A stretch of DNA of 18,543 nucleotides from Bacteroidota bacterium. Lineage in GTDB: Bacteria > Bacteroidota > Bacteroidia > Flavobacteriales_F > PHOS-HE28. A program made the position numbers and the translations under genes. The stretch covers positions 1 to 18,543 of the forward strand of contig JAEZDL010000247.1 of the NCBI GenBank assembly GCA_023418095.1, in the 5' to 3' direction. Each line of letters opens with the position of its first letter. Position 1 is the first letter of the stretch. Below, in pieces: positions 1 through 7,169 of this stretch. Below the pieces are notes generated by a model, which worked only from the letters and a program-made list of their open reading frames with translations, was not told where the DNA came from and made no database searches.

Positions 1-530
1 TCGCGACATTCACCTGCCACCGCTGGCTTCCATTGATCGAGTTGGCAGATGCTTATGATCTGGTGTACAAATGGATGCACATTGCCTATTTCAAAGGGTA
101 TCGATTCTTTGGTCACGTGATCATGCCGAACCACTTTCATTTCATCATTCGCGTGCCGGATGGTGGTATGATCAACTCATTGCTTGCGAATGGCAAACGC
201 TTCATGGCATATGAGATCATTCGGCGGCTGAGGGCGAAAGGATCGATCGCGATCTTGCAGGAGCTTCAAGAAGACTTGAGGCCTTCGGATGTTGAACGTG
301 GACAGAAGCATCGTGTATTCGATACATCGACCGACCTGATCGAATTATTCAGCGGAAAAATGATCGAGCAGAAGCTGCGCTATATGCATGCGAATCCCGT
401 TAGCAAGCGCTGGAAGTTAGCAGATGATGCTGTGGAATATGAGCATTCAAGCTTCGCGTTCTACGTAAATGGTGAGGCACGCAGTGCACCTTTGACGCCT
501 TATCATGAATACGGTTATCTTGTGCGGTGA
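1..530 (+). CDS. REP-associated tyrosine transposase (RAYT, IS200-like Y1 family), 5' end outside window
   Basis: The reading frame is open from the first bases. Upstream of the TTG at 33 it reads ATFTCHRWLP, which matches the N-terminal beta strand of this family, so the true start lies before the window and about 175 residues are visible. The HUH metal-binding motif is MPNHFHFII (His-Phe-His, near base 130). The probable catalytic Tyr sits in the C-terminal helix, RYMHANPV (about 380-400). In the family these enzymes nick single-stranded DNA at hairpin REP sequences through a 5'-phosphotyrosine link and are usually single-copy, domesticated genes. The flanking hairpin repeats at 507-630 fit this role. 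The last codons (EYGYLVR) and the TGA at 528-530 lie inside the first repeat unit. Family assignment is strong; mobility or function in this host is not shown. Confidence 0.88.
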   Translation, partial: ATFTCHRWLPLIELADAYDLVYKWMHIAYFKGYRFFGHVIMPNHFHFIIRVPDGGMINSLLANGKRFMAYEIIRRLRAKGSIAILQELQEDLRPSDVERGQKHRVFDTSTDLIELFSGKMIEQKLRYMHANPVSKRWKLADDAVEYEHSSFAFYVNGEARSAPLTPYHEYGYLVR

Positions 531-568
531 GCGCAGGGTCCCGAAGCGGAGATCCTGCGGAGGTTTGA
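507..568 (+). repeat. REP-like 62-bp tandem unit, copy 1
   Basis: This is the first of two adjacent 62-bp units (the second is at 569-630). It contains a 28-nt hairpin at 532-559 with arms CGCAGGGTC and GATCCTGCG (one G-T wobble), an inner CCG/CGG stem and a bulged A. The unit also encodes the last seven residues and stop of the transposase. Position and structure resemble the REP sequences recognised by RAYT enzymes, though binding is inferred. Confidence 0.8.
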
Positions 569-630
569 GAATACGATTATCTTGTGCGGTGAGCGCAGGG
601 TCCCCTTTGGGAGACCCTGCGGAGGTTTGG
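569..630 (+). repeat. REP-like 62-bp tandem unit, copy 2
   Basis: This is the second unit, nearly identical to copy 1 outside the hairpin loop. Its hairpin at 594-621 has perfect 9-bp arms CGCAGGGTC and GACCCTGCG. The inner stem is CCC/GGG where copy 1 has CCG/CGG, so both sides changed and pairing is kept. Its first bases would again encode EYDYLVR followed by TGA, as in copy 1, so the unit includes a copy of the transposase 3' end. Confidence 0.8.
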
Positions 631-1046
631 GTGTTACTCGACTCCATAATGACGGATCCCTTGATACCAGAACTCCAACAGCACATGCATGGCTCCTCAT
701 GTTGGGACATGAGATTGAACCACCGGCGGTGCAATTCCCTGGCAGCCACAGAGGTGGTGGGAAGAGCTTGTTCAATTCACTCAAAGCCCCCGCTCCTTCA
801 GCAGCTTTGGTCTATCCCAATCCGGCTAAAGGCAGATTCCAGCTTTATCATGTTGTCCCTGAAGGCGTCGAGCACGTGCAGATTTCAATCAAGGATGCTT
901 TGGGGAAGGAGCTATTCCAGAAAGATCTATCTACGCAAGGAGGAGTTGCTGATGTGGAATGCACAGCAGCCACGGGCCTCCATTTTCTTTCGCTCTATTA
1001 CGATGGCCTATTGATGGAGACCCTGAAGGTGCACCTGATCAAATAA
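631..1046 (+). pseudogene. Orphan 3' fragment of a T9SS type A sorting-domain protein
   Basis: One frame stays open from the repeat to TAA at 1044-1046. From about 811 it encodes a typical Por-secretion tail: VYPNPAKGRF, then IKDALGKELFQ, a Gly-Leu-His turn and a final strand MLKV-like ending VHLIK. That is the roughly 80-residue C-terminal domain that sends proteins through the type IX secretion system. Upstream of it (630-810) I recognise no domain and no signal peptide. The possible starts are a TTG at 582 inside the repeat and an ATG at 699. The simplest reading is a gene that lost its 5' part when the RAYT/REP segment arrived or was rearranged. A short expressed ORF cannot be excluded. 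Confidence 0.6.
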
Positions 1047-1048
1047 GC

Positions 1049-2560
1049 ATGAAGAAAGGCTTGACGTGCGGCTTGTTCTGGTCTTCGTTTTGGGTCGCAC
1101 TCTCCGCACAAACCTTCAATAAACGCTATGATCCATACGGCTTGGACTTGTATGGATTTGCATTTTCAGTTGAGATCATAGATCCCGGGAGCCAATTAAT
1201 TGTATTCTATAATGCAGGTTGGCAGGATACGATCTACTACAGCTCTGTATTAGGTACTTTGCTATTGAGTGATGCAGGTTTACCGTTGGATACGACTGAG
1301 TACTTTGTGCCATTGAATGCAACCTATAACGGTTGGAGCGATGCATCTTTCAAGCGTGCTAATGGAAGCTATGTTGTTGGTGGCTCAATTCGTGGCCAAG
1401 ATGAGATTCATTATCCTGCAGTGTTTTTTTTCTCTGCGCAGGGTAATCCCGATAGCCTATTCGCAATGAGCGAATTGGACGGTTGGATCGGTCGCCATAC
1501 CGTTGAAACTTTCAATGGAAATTATTTATTATGCGGCGAGCGGAGCAATGGGAACGACCTGGACGGTTTCCTGATCAAACTTTCTCCTACAGGAAATACG
1601 CTCTGGACTTGGTCTGGAGGGGGGGGGAGTGCTGATTATGCCACTTCAGTGGGGGAAAGCTCGGATAGCAAGTATTACATGGGCGGTGCAAAGGAATTCT
1701 CGAGCAGCAATATTGATTTCTGGGTCAAGGCTTTCGATACTTCTGGTCAACCCCTATGGGATACGATATGGGGTTCTCCATATCTCGAAAGTGTTGCTTA
1801 TGTACGTATTGCTTCGGATGGAGGTCTCTTGGTCGCTGGGGGATTTGGGATCTCTGCCGGGAACAATAAGGTAAAATATATAGCCAAGCTCAATCACGAA
1901 GACGGATCTCCGATCTGGGAACGCTTTTACGGACCGGGAGGATATGATGGAGCTCTCTTATCTCTGAAGGAACTTCCCAGCGGCGATCTGATCGGAACTG
2001 GTACACACGTGCTAGGGGTTGTGGATTACACAGGTGTGCTTCTGCGCACCACCAGCGAAGGCGATAGTCTTTGGATGCGTTATTACTATTATGAGGATTC
2101 CATCACCACCAACGGTCGTGGCATCTTTCGCGATGTAGAACCAACGCCGGATGGAGGGTTCGTTGCAGTGGGCAGTGCGTTCAGTGATGCGAATTACAGC
2201 CAGGATGTATGGGTGGTAAAGGTGGATCAACATGGCTGCATCGAACCAGGCTGCCACCTGATCACGGGCATGGAAACGCAGATCACCAACATGCGCGATG
2301 TGCTGCGGGTATGGCCGAATCCTGTTCATGCGGAAGGCCAGGTGCAAGTACAACTCGTTCTACCCGAAACCTTTGTCCCGCAAGGCGATCTGCGCATCAC
2401 GGTCACCAGCAGCGATGGGCGGTTGGTCCATGAGGAAGCGGTTTACAACTCCTCAACTACCTCAACCCTCCAACTACCTCAACTTACACCTGGACTCTAT
2501 CATATTCACCTGTGTGATGCCAGCCGATGGATCAGCGGTGCGAAACTCGTAGTGGAATGA
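1049..2560 (+). CDS. T9SS type A sorting-domain secreted protein of unknown function
   Basis: The 503-aa product starts at the ATG at 1049, two bases after the upstream fragment's stop. This start gives a clear signal peptide (MKKGLTCGLFWSSFWVALSA, cleavage before QTFN). The body has repeated strand motifs of the kind 'DGGLLVAGG', 'SGDLIGTG' and 'DGGFVAVGS', each followed by W/V-rich strands, as in delta-60-type or propeller-like Bacteroidota proteins that report 'KVDQHGCIEPGC'. Residues about 421-503 form the T9SS type A sorting domain (VWPNPV ... GLYHIHL ... KLVVE), so export to the cell surface or medium is likely. The first 1 kb is AT-richer than the surroundings and has few GATC sites; the 3' end looks like the rest of the chromosome. 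It carries T8 (1424-1431) and G9 (1619-1627) runs. No enzymatic residues were recognised. The gene abuts the convergent NAD kinase gene with no gap. Confidence 0.85.
   Translation: MKKGLTCGLFWSSFWVALSAQTFNKRYDPYGLDLYGFAFSVEIIDPGSQLIVFYNAGWQDTIYYSSVLGTLLLSDAGLPLDTTEYFVPLNATYNGWSDASFKRANGSYVVGGSIRGQDEIHYPAVFFFSAQGNPDSLFAMSELDGWIGRHTVETFNGNYLLCGERSNGNDLDGFLIKLSPTGNTLWTWSGGGGSADYATSVGESSDSKYYMGGAKEFSSSNIDFWVKAFDTSGQPLWDTIWGSPYLESVAYVRIASDGGLLVAGGFGISAGNNKVKYIAKLNHEDGSPIWERFYGPGGYDGALLSLKELPSGDLIGTGTHVLGVVDYTGVLLRTTSEGDSLWMRYYYYEDSITTNGRGIFRDVEPTPDGGFVAVGSAFSDANYSQDVWVVKVDQHGCIEPGCHLITGMETQITNMRDVLRVWPNPVHAEGQVQVQLVLPETFVPQGDLRITVTSSDGRLVHEEAVYNSSTTSTLQLPQLTPGLYHIHLCDASRWISGAKLVVE
1619..1627 (+). 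repeat. G9 homopolymer inside the T9SS protein gene
   Basis: Nine consecutive G encode three Gly codons in WSGGGGSAD. A one-base slip would shift translation; one alternative frame runs only to a stop at 1874, removing the sorting domain. Such tracts are known contingency loci in other bacteria. Variation here is inference only. Confidence 0.6.
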
Positions 2561-3451
2561 TCACCGGCTCGCAATGCTCCGCTGATCCAACCCCCAATTC
2601 AATTTCGTGCGCAACGTGCTCAGGAAATCATTTCCTTCCAATTGCACCATTTTCATCGAGAACGGCGCACGGCGGATCGTTACGCGGCTGTGTCCATCGA
2701 TCGAGGTGCTGCGCGAATCGAGGTTGAGCAGGCACAGATCGGCGCGTGCTTCAAGTTGGAGCGTGATCGTGAAATGATCGGGCACCACGAACGGACGCAC
2801 GTTCAGGTTGTGCGGTGAAAGCGGATTGATGATCAGCACATCGCTGGTGGGATAGAGGATCGGTCCGCCGGAGCTGAGCGAATATGCGGTGGATCCGGTG
2901 GGCGTGGAGATGATCAATCCATCGCTCCAATAGGTGTTCAAATAATCGGCGCCAAGATCCACGTGGATCGCGATCATGCTGGATGTATCGCGCTTGTGCA
3001 CGCTCACTTCGTTCAACGCGAAATTCCGTTTCCCCAATTCCGGATGATCGGTCACTTCCAGCAGCGATCGGTCCTGGAGGGAATAATGTCCGTGGCGGAT
3101 CGCATCGATCGCAGCATCCACATCCTCGATCCGCACGTTGGAAAGGAAACCCAGCCGGCCGAGGTTGATCCCCAGCACCGGTATCTCCGATCGGCCCACG
3201 AGCGCAACGGTATCGAGCAAAGATCCATCGCCGCCAAGCCCGATGCAGAGATCGAGATCGTTCGGGTTGATCTTCTTCTCTTCCATGGTCGGGAATTCCG
3301 GTTTCCGATCGGATGAAGCGCCGATCCATTCCGCGAGTGCGGGTGAGAGAAGTGGCTGGATCCTTTTGGCCACGAGCCGATCGAGAATGGACCAAACGAG
3401 CGGCAGGTTCTCCACATCCATCGCCCTTCCGTTCACGCCGACGTGCATCAT
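2561..3451 (-). CDS. nadK: NAD kinase
   Basis: The 296-aa protein phosphorylates NAD to NADP in the cytoplasm, using ATP or polyphosphate (family knowledge). Visible motifs are GGDGS at 73-77 (phosphate-binding loop with the catalytic Asp), INLGRLGFLS after it, NE at 147-148 (NAD ribose binding) and TPTGSTAYSLSSGGP at 183-197 (C-terminal domain signature). Length fits the family. Translation could begin at either of two consecutive ATG codons (3451 or 3448). The first directly follows the stop of the Omp85 gene, so the two are surely co-transcribed, with the CBS-domain gene upstream. Its stop touches the stop of the convergent T9SS gene, leaving no room for a separate terminator. Confidence 0.97.
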   Translation of the reverse strand: MMHVGVNGRAMDVENLPLVWSILDRLVAKRIQPLLSPALAEWIGASSDRKPEFPTMEEKKINPNDLDLCIGLGGDGSLLDTVALVGRSEIPVLGINLGRLGFLSNVRIEDVDAAIDAIRHGHYSLQDRSLLEVTDHPELGKRNFALNEVSVHKRDTSSMIAIHVDLGADYLNTYWSDGLIISTPTGSTAYSLSSGGPILYPTSDVLIINPLSPHNLNVRPFVVPDHFTITLQLEARADLCLLNLDSRSTSIDGHSRVTIRRAPFSMKMVQLEGNDFLSTLRTKLNWGLDQRSIASR

Positions 3452-4894
3452 TCAAAAAGGTTGTTTGAAGTGAAGGAAGAAGCCATGTTCACCGATCCCG
3501 TTCAGGCTGTATTCCGCGCGCACCACCTGATCGTAACTGGTTACCAGATCGATGCCGAGGCCGTGGCCGTTCAACCATGTGTTCGCAAGGAAATTCCGAT
3601 CCGCATACAATTCATCCCAAACGTAACCCGCATCGGTGTAAACGTTCAGGTAGAGCGCGAAATAAAGATCGCGAAAGGCTTCCAGCGGAATGGCTTCGAT
3701 CCGGAACGCTCGTGGCTTGATCAGCTGGTAGATCAGGTTGGCACGGCCGTACGCGAAATGCTGCCCATCGATCACGTAGTATTCATAGCCGCGGATCTGG
3801 TGATCGTAACCAAGTCCCTGTTGCACGTAGTACGGCGGATCGCCGATCGTGGTCTTTCCGTTCAGGCTTGGCGCAAAGGTGAATTTCTCGCTCAGGCGGA
3901 ACCAGCGTTGCAGACCGAGTTGGAACGTGGTGATATCCGGAGAAGCGAGATCGAGAAGACCGAGCCCGAGCCGATCGAAACGCAGTTCCATGAAATGGCC
4001 TTTCCGCGGAAAATAGCGCAGATCGCGCGTATCCCAGATCAGTGAATAACCGGCGTTGAGGTAACGTGTGCGGGTGGAATTTTCGCTGAAGAAATCCAGC
4101 GCGAAAAGCCGCACGGTATCGCGCACTGCGGCCTGGTTGAAACCGAGCCGGAAATGATGGCGGAAATCGTGGTAACGTCGCCAGGTGAATTCCACATCGG
4201 CGAGTTGTTCCTCCAGATTGTTCTTGAATTGATCGCGCACCAGGATCCGTTCGTTGCCGAACGTTCCCGCGATCACTTCGCCGCGCTGCAGGTACGATCC
4301 GCCAACGCTCATTCCCCATCGCTGCGCCCGATCGATGTAGGGCACCGAATAGCGGAACGCGTATTCTTCCGCGTAACCGAACTGCGCCATAACGTAGATC
4401 GTTTCGTTCTGTCCGCGGAAGTTGTATTTGTTCAGGAAGAAGCCATAGTTGATCCGCGAAAGATCCTTCGTTTCCCACCACGTATTGAAGTTCGGATCGG
4501 CCAGTTCGAAGCTCACCGAAGGCCAGATGTACCAGCGCTCTCGCACCGAGACCTCGATGATCACGTTCTGCGGATCGATGTAGACCGGCAACACGCTCAC
4601 GGTGTTGAAGAGCGCGGTGTTCATCAGGTTCTGGCGGCTTCGCTCGAGCTTCGCGTACATGTCCGTGAGGCGCAAAGTGTCGCCTTCGCGGAAGAGCAGT
4701 TCGCGAAGGATGATCCGATCGCGGGTGCGGCGGTTGCCCGATAGGACGATCGAGCGGATCACCACCGATCCGCTGTCCTGTTCGATCGTATCCGTTCGAT
4801 CGGCTTCCATTGAAGAAGCCGCGCGGGAAGTGCCGATCGAAGCCGTGAGAGTGAAGATCCAAAGGAGCAGGAGCGGAGCGCGGGCGGAAAGCAT
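3452..4894 (-). CDS. Omp85/BamA-TamA family outer membrane protein with a single POTRA domain
   Basis: The 480-aa product has a signal peptide (MLSARAPLLLLWIFTLTASIGTSRA). One POTRA domain follows at about 45-120 (IVLSGNRRTRDRIILRELLF ... NLMNTALFNTVSVLPVY ... VIIEVSVRERWYIWP). The rest is rich in amphipathic beta strands (NKYNFRGQNE, YSLIWDTRDLRYFPRKGHF, LNVYTDAGYVWD) and forms a probable 16-strand barrel ending FLHFKQPF, the aromatic C-terminus typical of Omp85 barrels. True BamA has five POTRA domains and about 800 residues, so this is a shorter relative. Insertion, translocation or transport across the outer membrane are all possible. It lies between the CBS gene (15 bp upstream) and nadK (abutting). 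Family call is firm; substrate unknown. Confidence 0.88.
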   Translation of the reverse strand: MLSARAPLLLLWIFTLTASIGTSRAASSMEADRTDTIEQDSGSVVIRSIVLSGNRRTRDRIILRELLFREGDTLRLTDMYAKLERSRQNLMNTALFNTVSVLPVYIDPQNVIIEVSVRERWYIWPSVSFELADPNFNTWWETKDLSRINYGFFLNKYNFRGQNETIYVMAQFGYAEEYAFRYSVPYIDRAQRWGMSVGGSYLQRGEVIAGTFGNERILVRDQFKNNLEEQLADVEFTWRRYHDFRHHFRLGFNQAAVRDTVRLFALDFFSENSTRTRYLNAGYSLIWDTRDLRYFPRKGHFMELRFDRLGLGLLDLASPDITTFQLGLQRWFRLSEKFTFAPSLNGKTTIGDPPYYVQQGLGYDHQIRGYEYYVIDGQHFAYGRANLIYQLIKPRAFRIEAIPLEAFRDLYFALYLNVYTDAGYVWDELYADRNFLANTWLNGHGLGIDLVTSYDQVVRAEYSLNGIGEHGFFLHFKQPF

Positions 4895-4909
4895 CTTGCC
4901 CAGTTCCGA

Positions 4910-5572
4910 TCACGGATTGATGAAGCGCATCAGCTCCTCGTACCGGTCGCGTAACGAGTCATCGAACTTCGATCCCTGGTACGTGCTCTTGATGTAATAA
5001 TCGTAGCGCTCGAAGGTCTGGATGATGCCGCCGATGTCCTCGCGATTGATCTTCACGGTGATTTCCACACGCGCCGATCCGGGCAGCGAATTGCTGTAAA
5101 CGCTCAGCACTTTTGCATCGTTGCCTTCCACGATCCGCGCGATCTCCTGCAGGCTGTAATCCTGCTGGTTCATCTCCAGCACAACAATGCTTCCCGGCTC
5201 GTGGATGTTGGTGACCTCAGCGAGTTTCTTCAACGCTTCGTGCTCGGTGATCGCGCCGAGGTACGTTCCCATTTCATCGAGCACAGGGACCACGGTGAGC
5301 CCGCGTTCACTGAAGAGCTTCATCACTTCGTAGATGTGCTGGCCACCTCGCACGTACGGGATCTCCACCTGCTCCATCACACTGCTCACGGCCACACGCG
5401 GATCGTTCCGATCCACAAGGTCCTGGTCCTTCACCAATCCCACCAATCGCCGTTGCTCAACCACGGGAAGATGGCCCACCTTGAATTCCTCCAGCCAGTC
5501 GAGCGCGCGGCCAACATCGTCCTGCGGCCGTAGCGGCGGGATCGCGGGTGTGATCAGGTCGATGGCGTGCAT
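4910..5572 (-). CDS. CBS-domain pair protein with ACT-like C-terminal region
   Basis: The 220-aa cytoplasmic protein begins with two CBS motifs: residues about 5-55 (ITPAIPPLRPQDDVGRALDWL ... HLPVVEQRRLVGLV) and about 65-125 (VSSVMEQVEIPYVRGGQHIYEVMKLF ... LTVVPVLDEMGTYLGAIT). Such pairs usually bind adenine nucleotides and act as sensors. Residues about 135-200 look like an ACT-type fold (GSIVVLEMNQQDYSLQEIARIVE ... ARVEITVKIN ... IIQTFERYDY), another ligand-sensing module. There is no attached catalytic domain. It is the first gene of the minus-strand block with the Omp85 protein and nadK, and is divergent from pdxJ. Sensing of nucleotide or NAD(P) status is a guess from its neighbour nadK. 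Confidence 0.88.
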   Translation of the reverse strand: MHAIDLITPAIPPLRPQDDVGRALDWLEEFKVGHLPVVEQRRLVGLVKDQDLVDRNDPRVAVSSVMEQVEIPYVRGGQHIYEVMKLFSERGLTVVPVLDEMGTYLGAITEHEALKKLAEVTNIHEPGSIVVLEMNQQDYSLQEIARIVEGNDAKVLSVYSNSLPGSARVEITVKINREDIGGIIQTFERYDYYIKSTYQGSKFDDSLRDRYEELMRFINP

Positions 5573-5591
5573 TTTCGGCGTTCGTGCTTGC

Positions 5592-5618
5592 GGGTGAACT
5601 TACTTTTGGCCTTCACCC
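5592..5618. promoter_or_regulatory. Inverted repeat in the CBS gene/pdxJ divergent region
   Basis: GGGTGAA (5592-5598) and TTCACCC (5612-5618) are perfect 7-bp inverted arms with a 13-base spacer. The plus-strand TAnnTTTG box lies in the spacer. The element could be an operator for a dimeric regulator or a small hairpin; neither is shown. Confidence 0.35.
5601..5608 (+). promoter_or_regulatory. Candidate -7 box (TACTTTTG) for pdxJ
   Basis: The octamer fits the Bacteroidota -7 consensus TAnnTTTG exactly and lies 36 bases before the pdxJ TTG start, in the only intergenic space of the divergent pair. No good TTG -33 element is seen at the usual spacing, so confidence is moderate. Confidence 0.45.
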
Positions 5619-5644
5619 AACGGGGCAAAGTAAAGGATAGCGGG

Positions 5645-6373
5645 TTGACGAGGCTGAGCGTTAATATCAACAAGATCGCCACGTTGCGCAACGCGCGCGG
5701 TGGAAATGTTCCCGATGTGATCGCCATGGCGCTCGCGATCGAACGTTATGGCGCACAAGGCATCACCGTTCATCCACGCCCCGATGAGCGGCATATACGC
5801 AAAAGCGATGTTCGCGCCTTGGCGCCGCTGCTGAAGACGGAATTCAACATCGAAGGATTTCCTTCCGAGGAATTCATCGCGCTCGTTCTTGAAGTGAGGC
5901 CGGCGCAGGTGACGTTGGTTCCTGATCCGCCGGGCGTGCTCACCAGCAACGCGGGCTGGGATACGATCGAGCATCGCGATCTGTTGAAGCAGGTGATCCA
6001 TCGGTTCAAAAGTGAAGGGATCCGCACATCCATCTTCATGGGGACTGGAGTTGAATTGATCGCGCGCGCTGCCGATACCGGCACCGATCGGATCGAATTG
6101 TATACCGGTCCGTACGCGGAGGAGTTCCGATCGGATCGCGAAGCGGCCGTCGCGCCGTTCGTGAAAGCGGCGGAAACGGCTGCGGAGGCTGGTCTGGGAT
6201 TGAACGCCGGACATGATCTTGATCTGGAGAATCTCGCTTTCTTCCAGAAGAACGTTCCGGATCTGCTGGAAGTGTCGATCGGCCACGCGCTGATCAGCGA
6301 TGCCTTGATCTTCGGGCTCGAGAACACAGTGCAATTGTATTTGCGGGAATTGATGATGCATGAAGGAAAATGA
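5645..6373 (+). CDS. pdxJ: Pyridoxine 5'-phosphate synthase
   Basis: PdxJ condenses 1-deoxy-xylulose 5-phosphate with 3-amino-2-oxopropyl phosphate to pyridoxine 5'-phosphate, the last ring-forming step of the DXP-dependent vitamin B6 route. The 242-aa product shows the family signatures LSVNINKIATLRNARGG (N-terminus), ITVHPRPDERHI, TLVPDPPG, RTSIFMGTGVE, ELYTGPYAE and GLNAGHDLDLENL, with the end VSIGHALISDALIFGLE. The TTG at 5645 is chosen because translation from it gives the conserved TRLSVNINK start. Upstream in-frame sequence back to 5567 looks like noise and overlaps the divergent gene. The stop overlaps the start of the next gene (ATGA), indicating coupled translation. Confidence 0.96.
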   Translation: MTRLSVNINKIATLRNARGGNVPDVIAMALAIERYGAQGITVHPRPDERHIRKSDVRALAPLLKTEFNIEGFPSEEFIALVLEVRPAQVTLVPDPPGVLTSNAGWDTIEHRDLLKQVIHRFKSEGIRTSIFMGTGVELIARAADTGTDRIELYTGPYAEEFRSDREAAVAPFVKAAETAAEAGLGLNAGHDLDLENLAFFQKNVPDLLEVSIGHALISDALIFGLENTVQLYLRELMMHEGK

Positions 6374-7161
6374 GTGAAGCGGTCGATCTTTATTACCGGC
6401 GGCTCGGTCCGCAAGGCGCGAAACCCGTGGTGATCCTTCATGGACTTTTCGGCAGCGGAGATAATTGGGGAAGCATCGGCAAGGAACTGGCCGAGCCTTC
6501 CGATCCGAATGTCGATGCATTCGATGTTGTTCTCGCGGATCTGCGCGATCATGGCCGCTCCCCGCACACCGATCGGATCGATTATCCAACGATGGCGCTG
6601 GATGTCCACCGGCTGATCGAGAAGCTTCAATTGAAGGAAGTGACGCTTGTGGGACATTCCATGGGTGGAAAAACGGCGATGGTGTTTGCCCAGAAATGGC
6701 CGGATCTGTTATCGCGCTTGATCGTGGTGGACATGGGCCCGAAAGAGAACCGCAGCACACAGGATACGATCCTCGAAGCGATGCACACCGCCGATCTTTC
6801 CAAGGGAAGAACAAGGAAGGAAGTTGAAGCACATGTTTCGAGCCTGGTGAAGGAACCCGGGGTCGTGCAATTCCTTTTGAAAAGCCTTTATTGGACCGAT
6901 GACCAGCGCCTGGCGTGGCGCATGAACGTCGATCTGCTGAAAGAGCAACTCCCGAACATCCTTGCCGCCATCGGACCGGAACAAGTTAAGGTGCCGACGC
7001 TCTTCATCCGCGGCGGACAAAGCGATTACATCGTCCGCGAGGATATCCCGGCGATCAAGGAACAATTCCCGAACAGCCGTATCGAAACGATCGAATTCGC
7101 CGGACATTGGGTGCATGCGCAGGCGCCGGAGGAAGTGATCTCATTGATCCGCGACCGATAA
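6370..7161 (+). CDS. Alpha/beta-fold hydrolase, YbfF-like esterase
   Basis: The 263-aa cytoplasmic protein has the full alpha/beta hydrolase layout: HGLFGSG oxyanion-hole motif at 24-30, DLRDHGRSPH at 58-66, nucleophile elbow GHSMGG with Ser97, probable acid Asp219 (GGQSDYI) and catalytic His246 (AGHWVHAQAP). A lid region lies at about 125-195. The spacing and the HGLFGSxxNW/GHSMGGK pattern resemble YbfF-type short-chain acyl esterases, though the natural substrate is unknown. It overlaps pdxJ by 4 bases. A pdxJ-hydrolase pairing is common in Flavobacteriales (recalled), but no B6 role is established. Confidence 0.9.
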   Translation: MSEAVDLYYRRLGPQGAKPVVILHGLFGSGDNWGSIGKELAEPSDPNVDAFDVVLADLRDHGRSPHTDRIDYPTMALDVHRLIEKLQLKEVTLVGHSMGGKTAMVFAQKWPDLLSRLIVVDMGPKENRSTQDTILEAMHTADLSKGRTRKEVEAHVSSLVKEPGVVQFLLKSLYWTDDQRLAWRMNVDLLKEQLPNILAAIGPEQVKVPTLFIRGGQSDYIVREDIPAIKEQFPNSRIETIEFAGHWVHAQAPEEVISLIRDR

Positions 7162-7169
7162 GGATCAGA

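Noticed and set aside
507..630. Tandem units considered as a CRISPR array
   Set aside because: Only two units, almost adjacent, without spacers of even length, hairpin-bearing, and beside a RAYT gene rather than cas genes.
505..1014. Second open frame (169 aa) over the repeats and the T9SS fragment
   Set aside because: The sorting domain is read in the other frame; this one shows no domain and starts inside the repeat.
959..1048. Extension of the T9SS type A protein upstream to 959
   Set aside because: The extension overlaps the sorting-domain fragment in another phase and would bury the signal peptide that begins at ATG 1049.
3783..4913. 376-aa minus-strand frame overlapping the Omp85 gene in another phase
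   Set aside because: Its sequence is Arg/Pro/His-rich noise, while the Omp85 frame on the same strand has a signal peptide, POTRA domain and barrel strands.
5600..6832. 410-aa open frame on the minus strand across pdxJ and the esterase gene
   Set aside because: It lies wholly antisense to two genes with full family motifs, shows no recognisable domain, and has the Arg/Ser/His-rich look of a shadow frame in GC-rich DNA.
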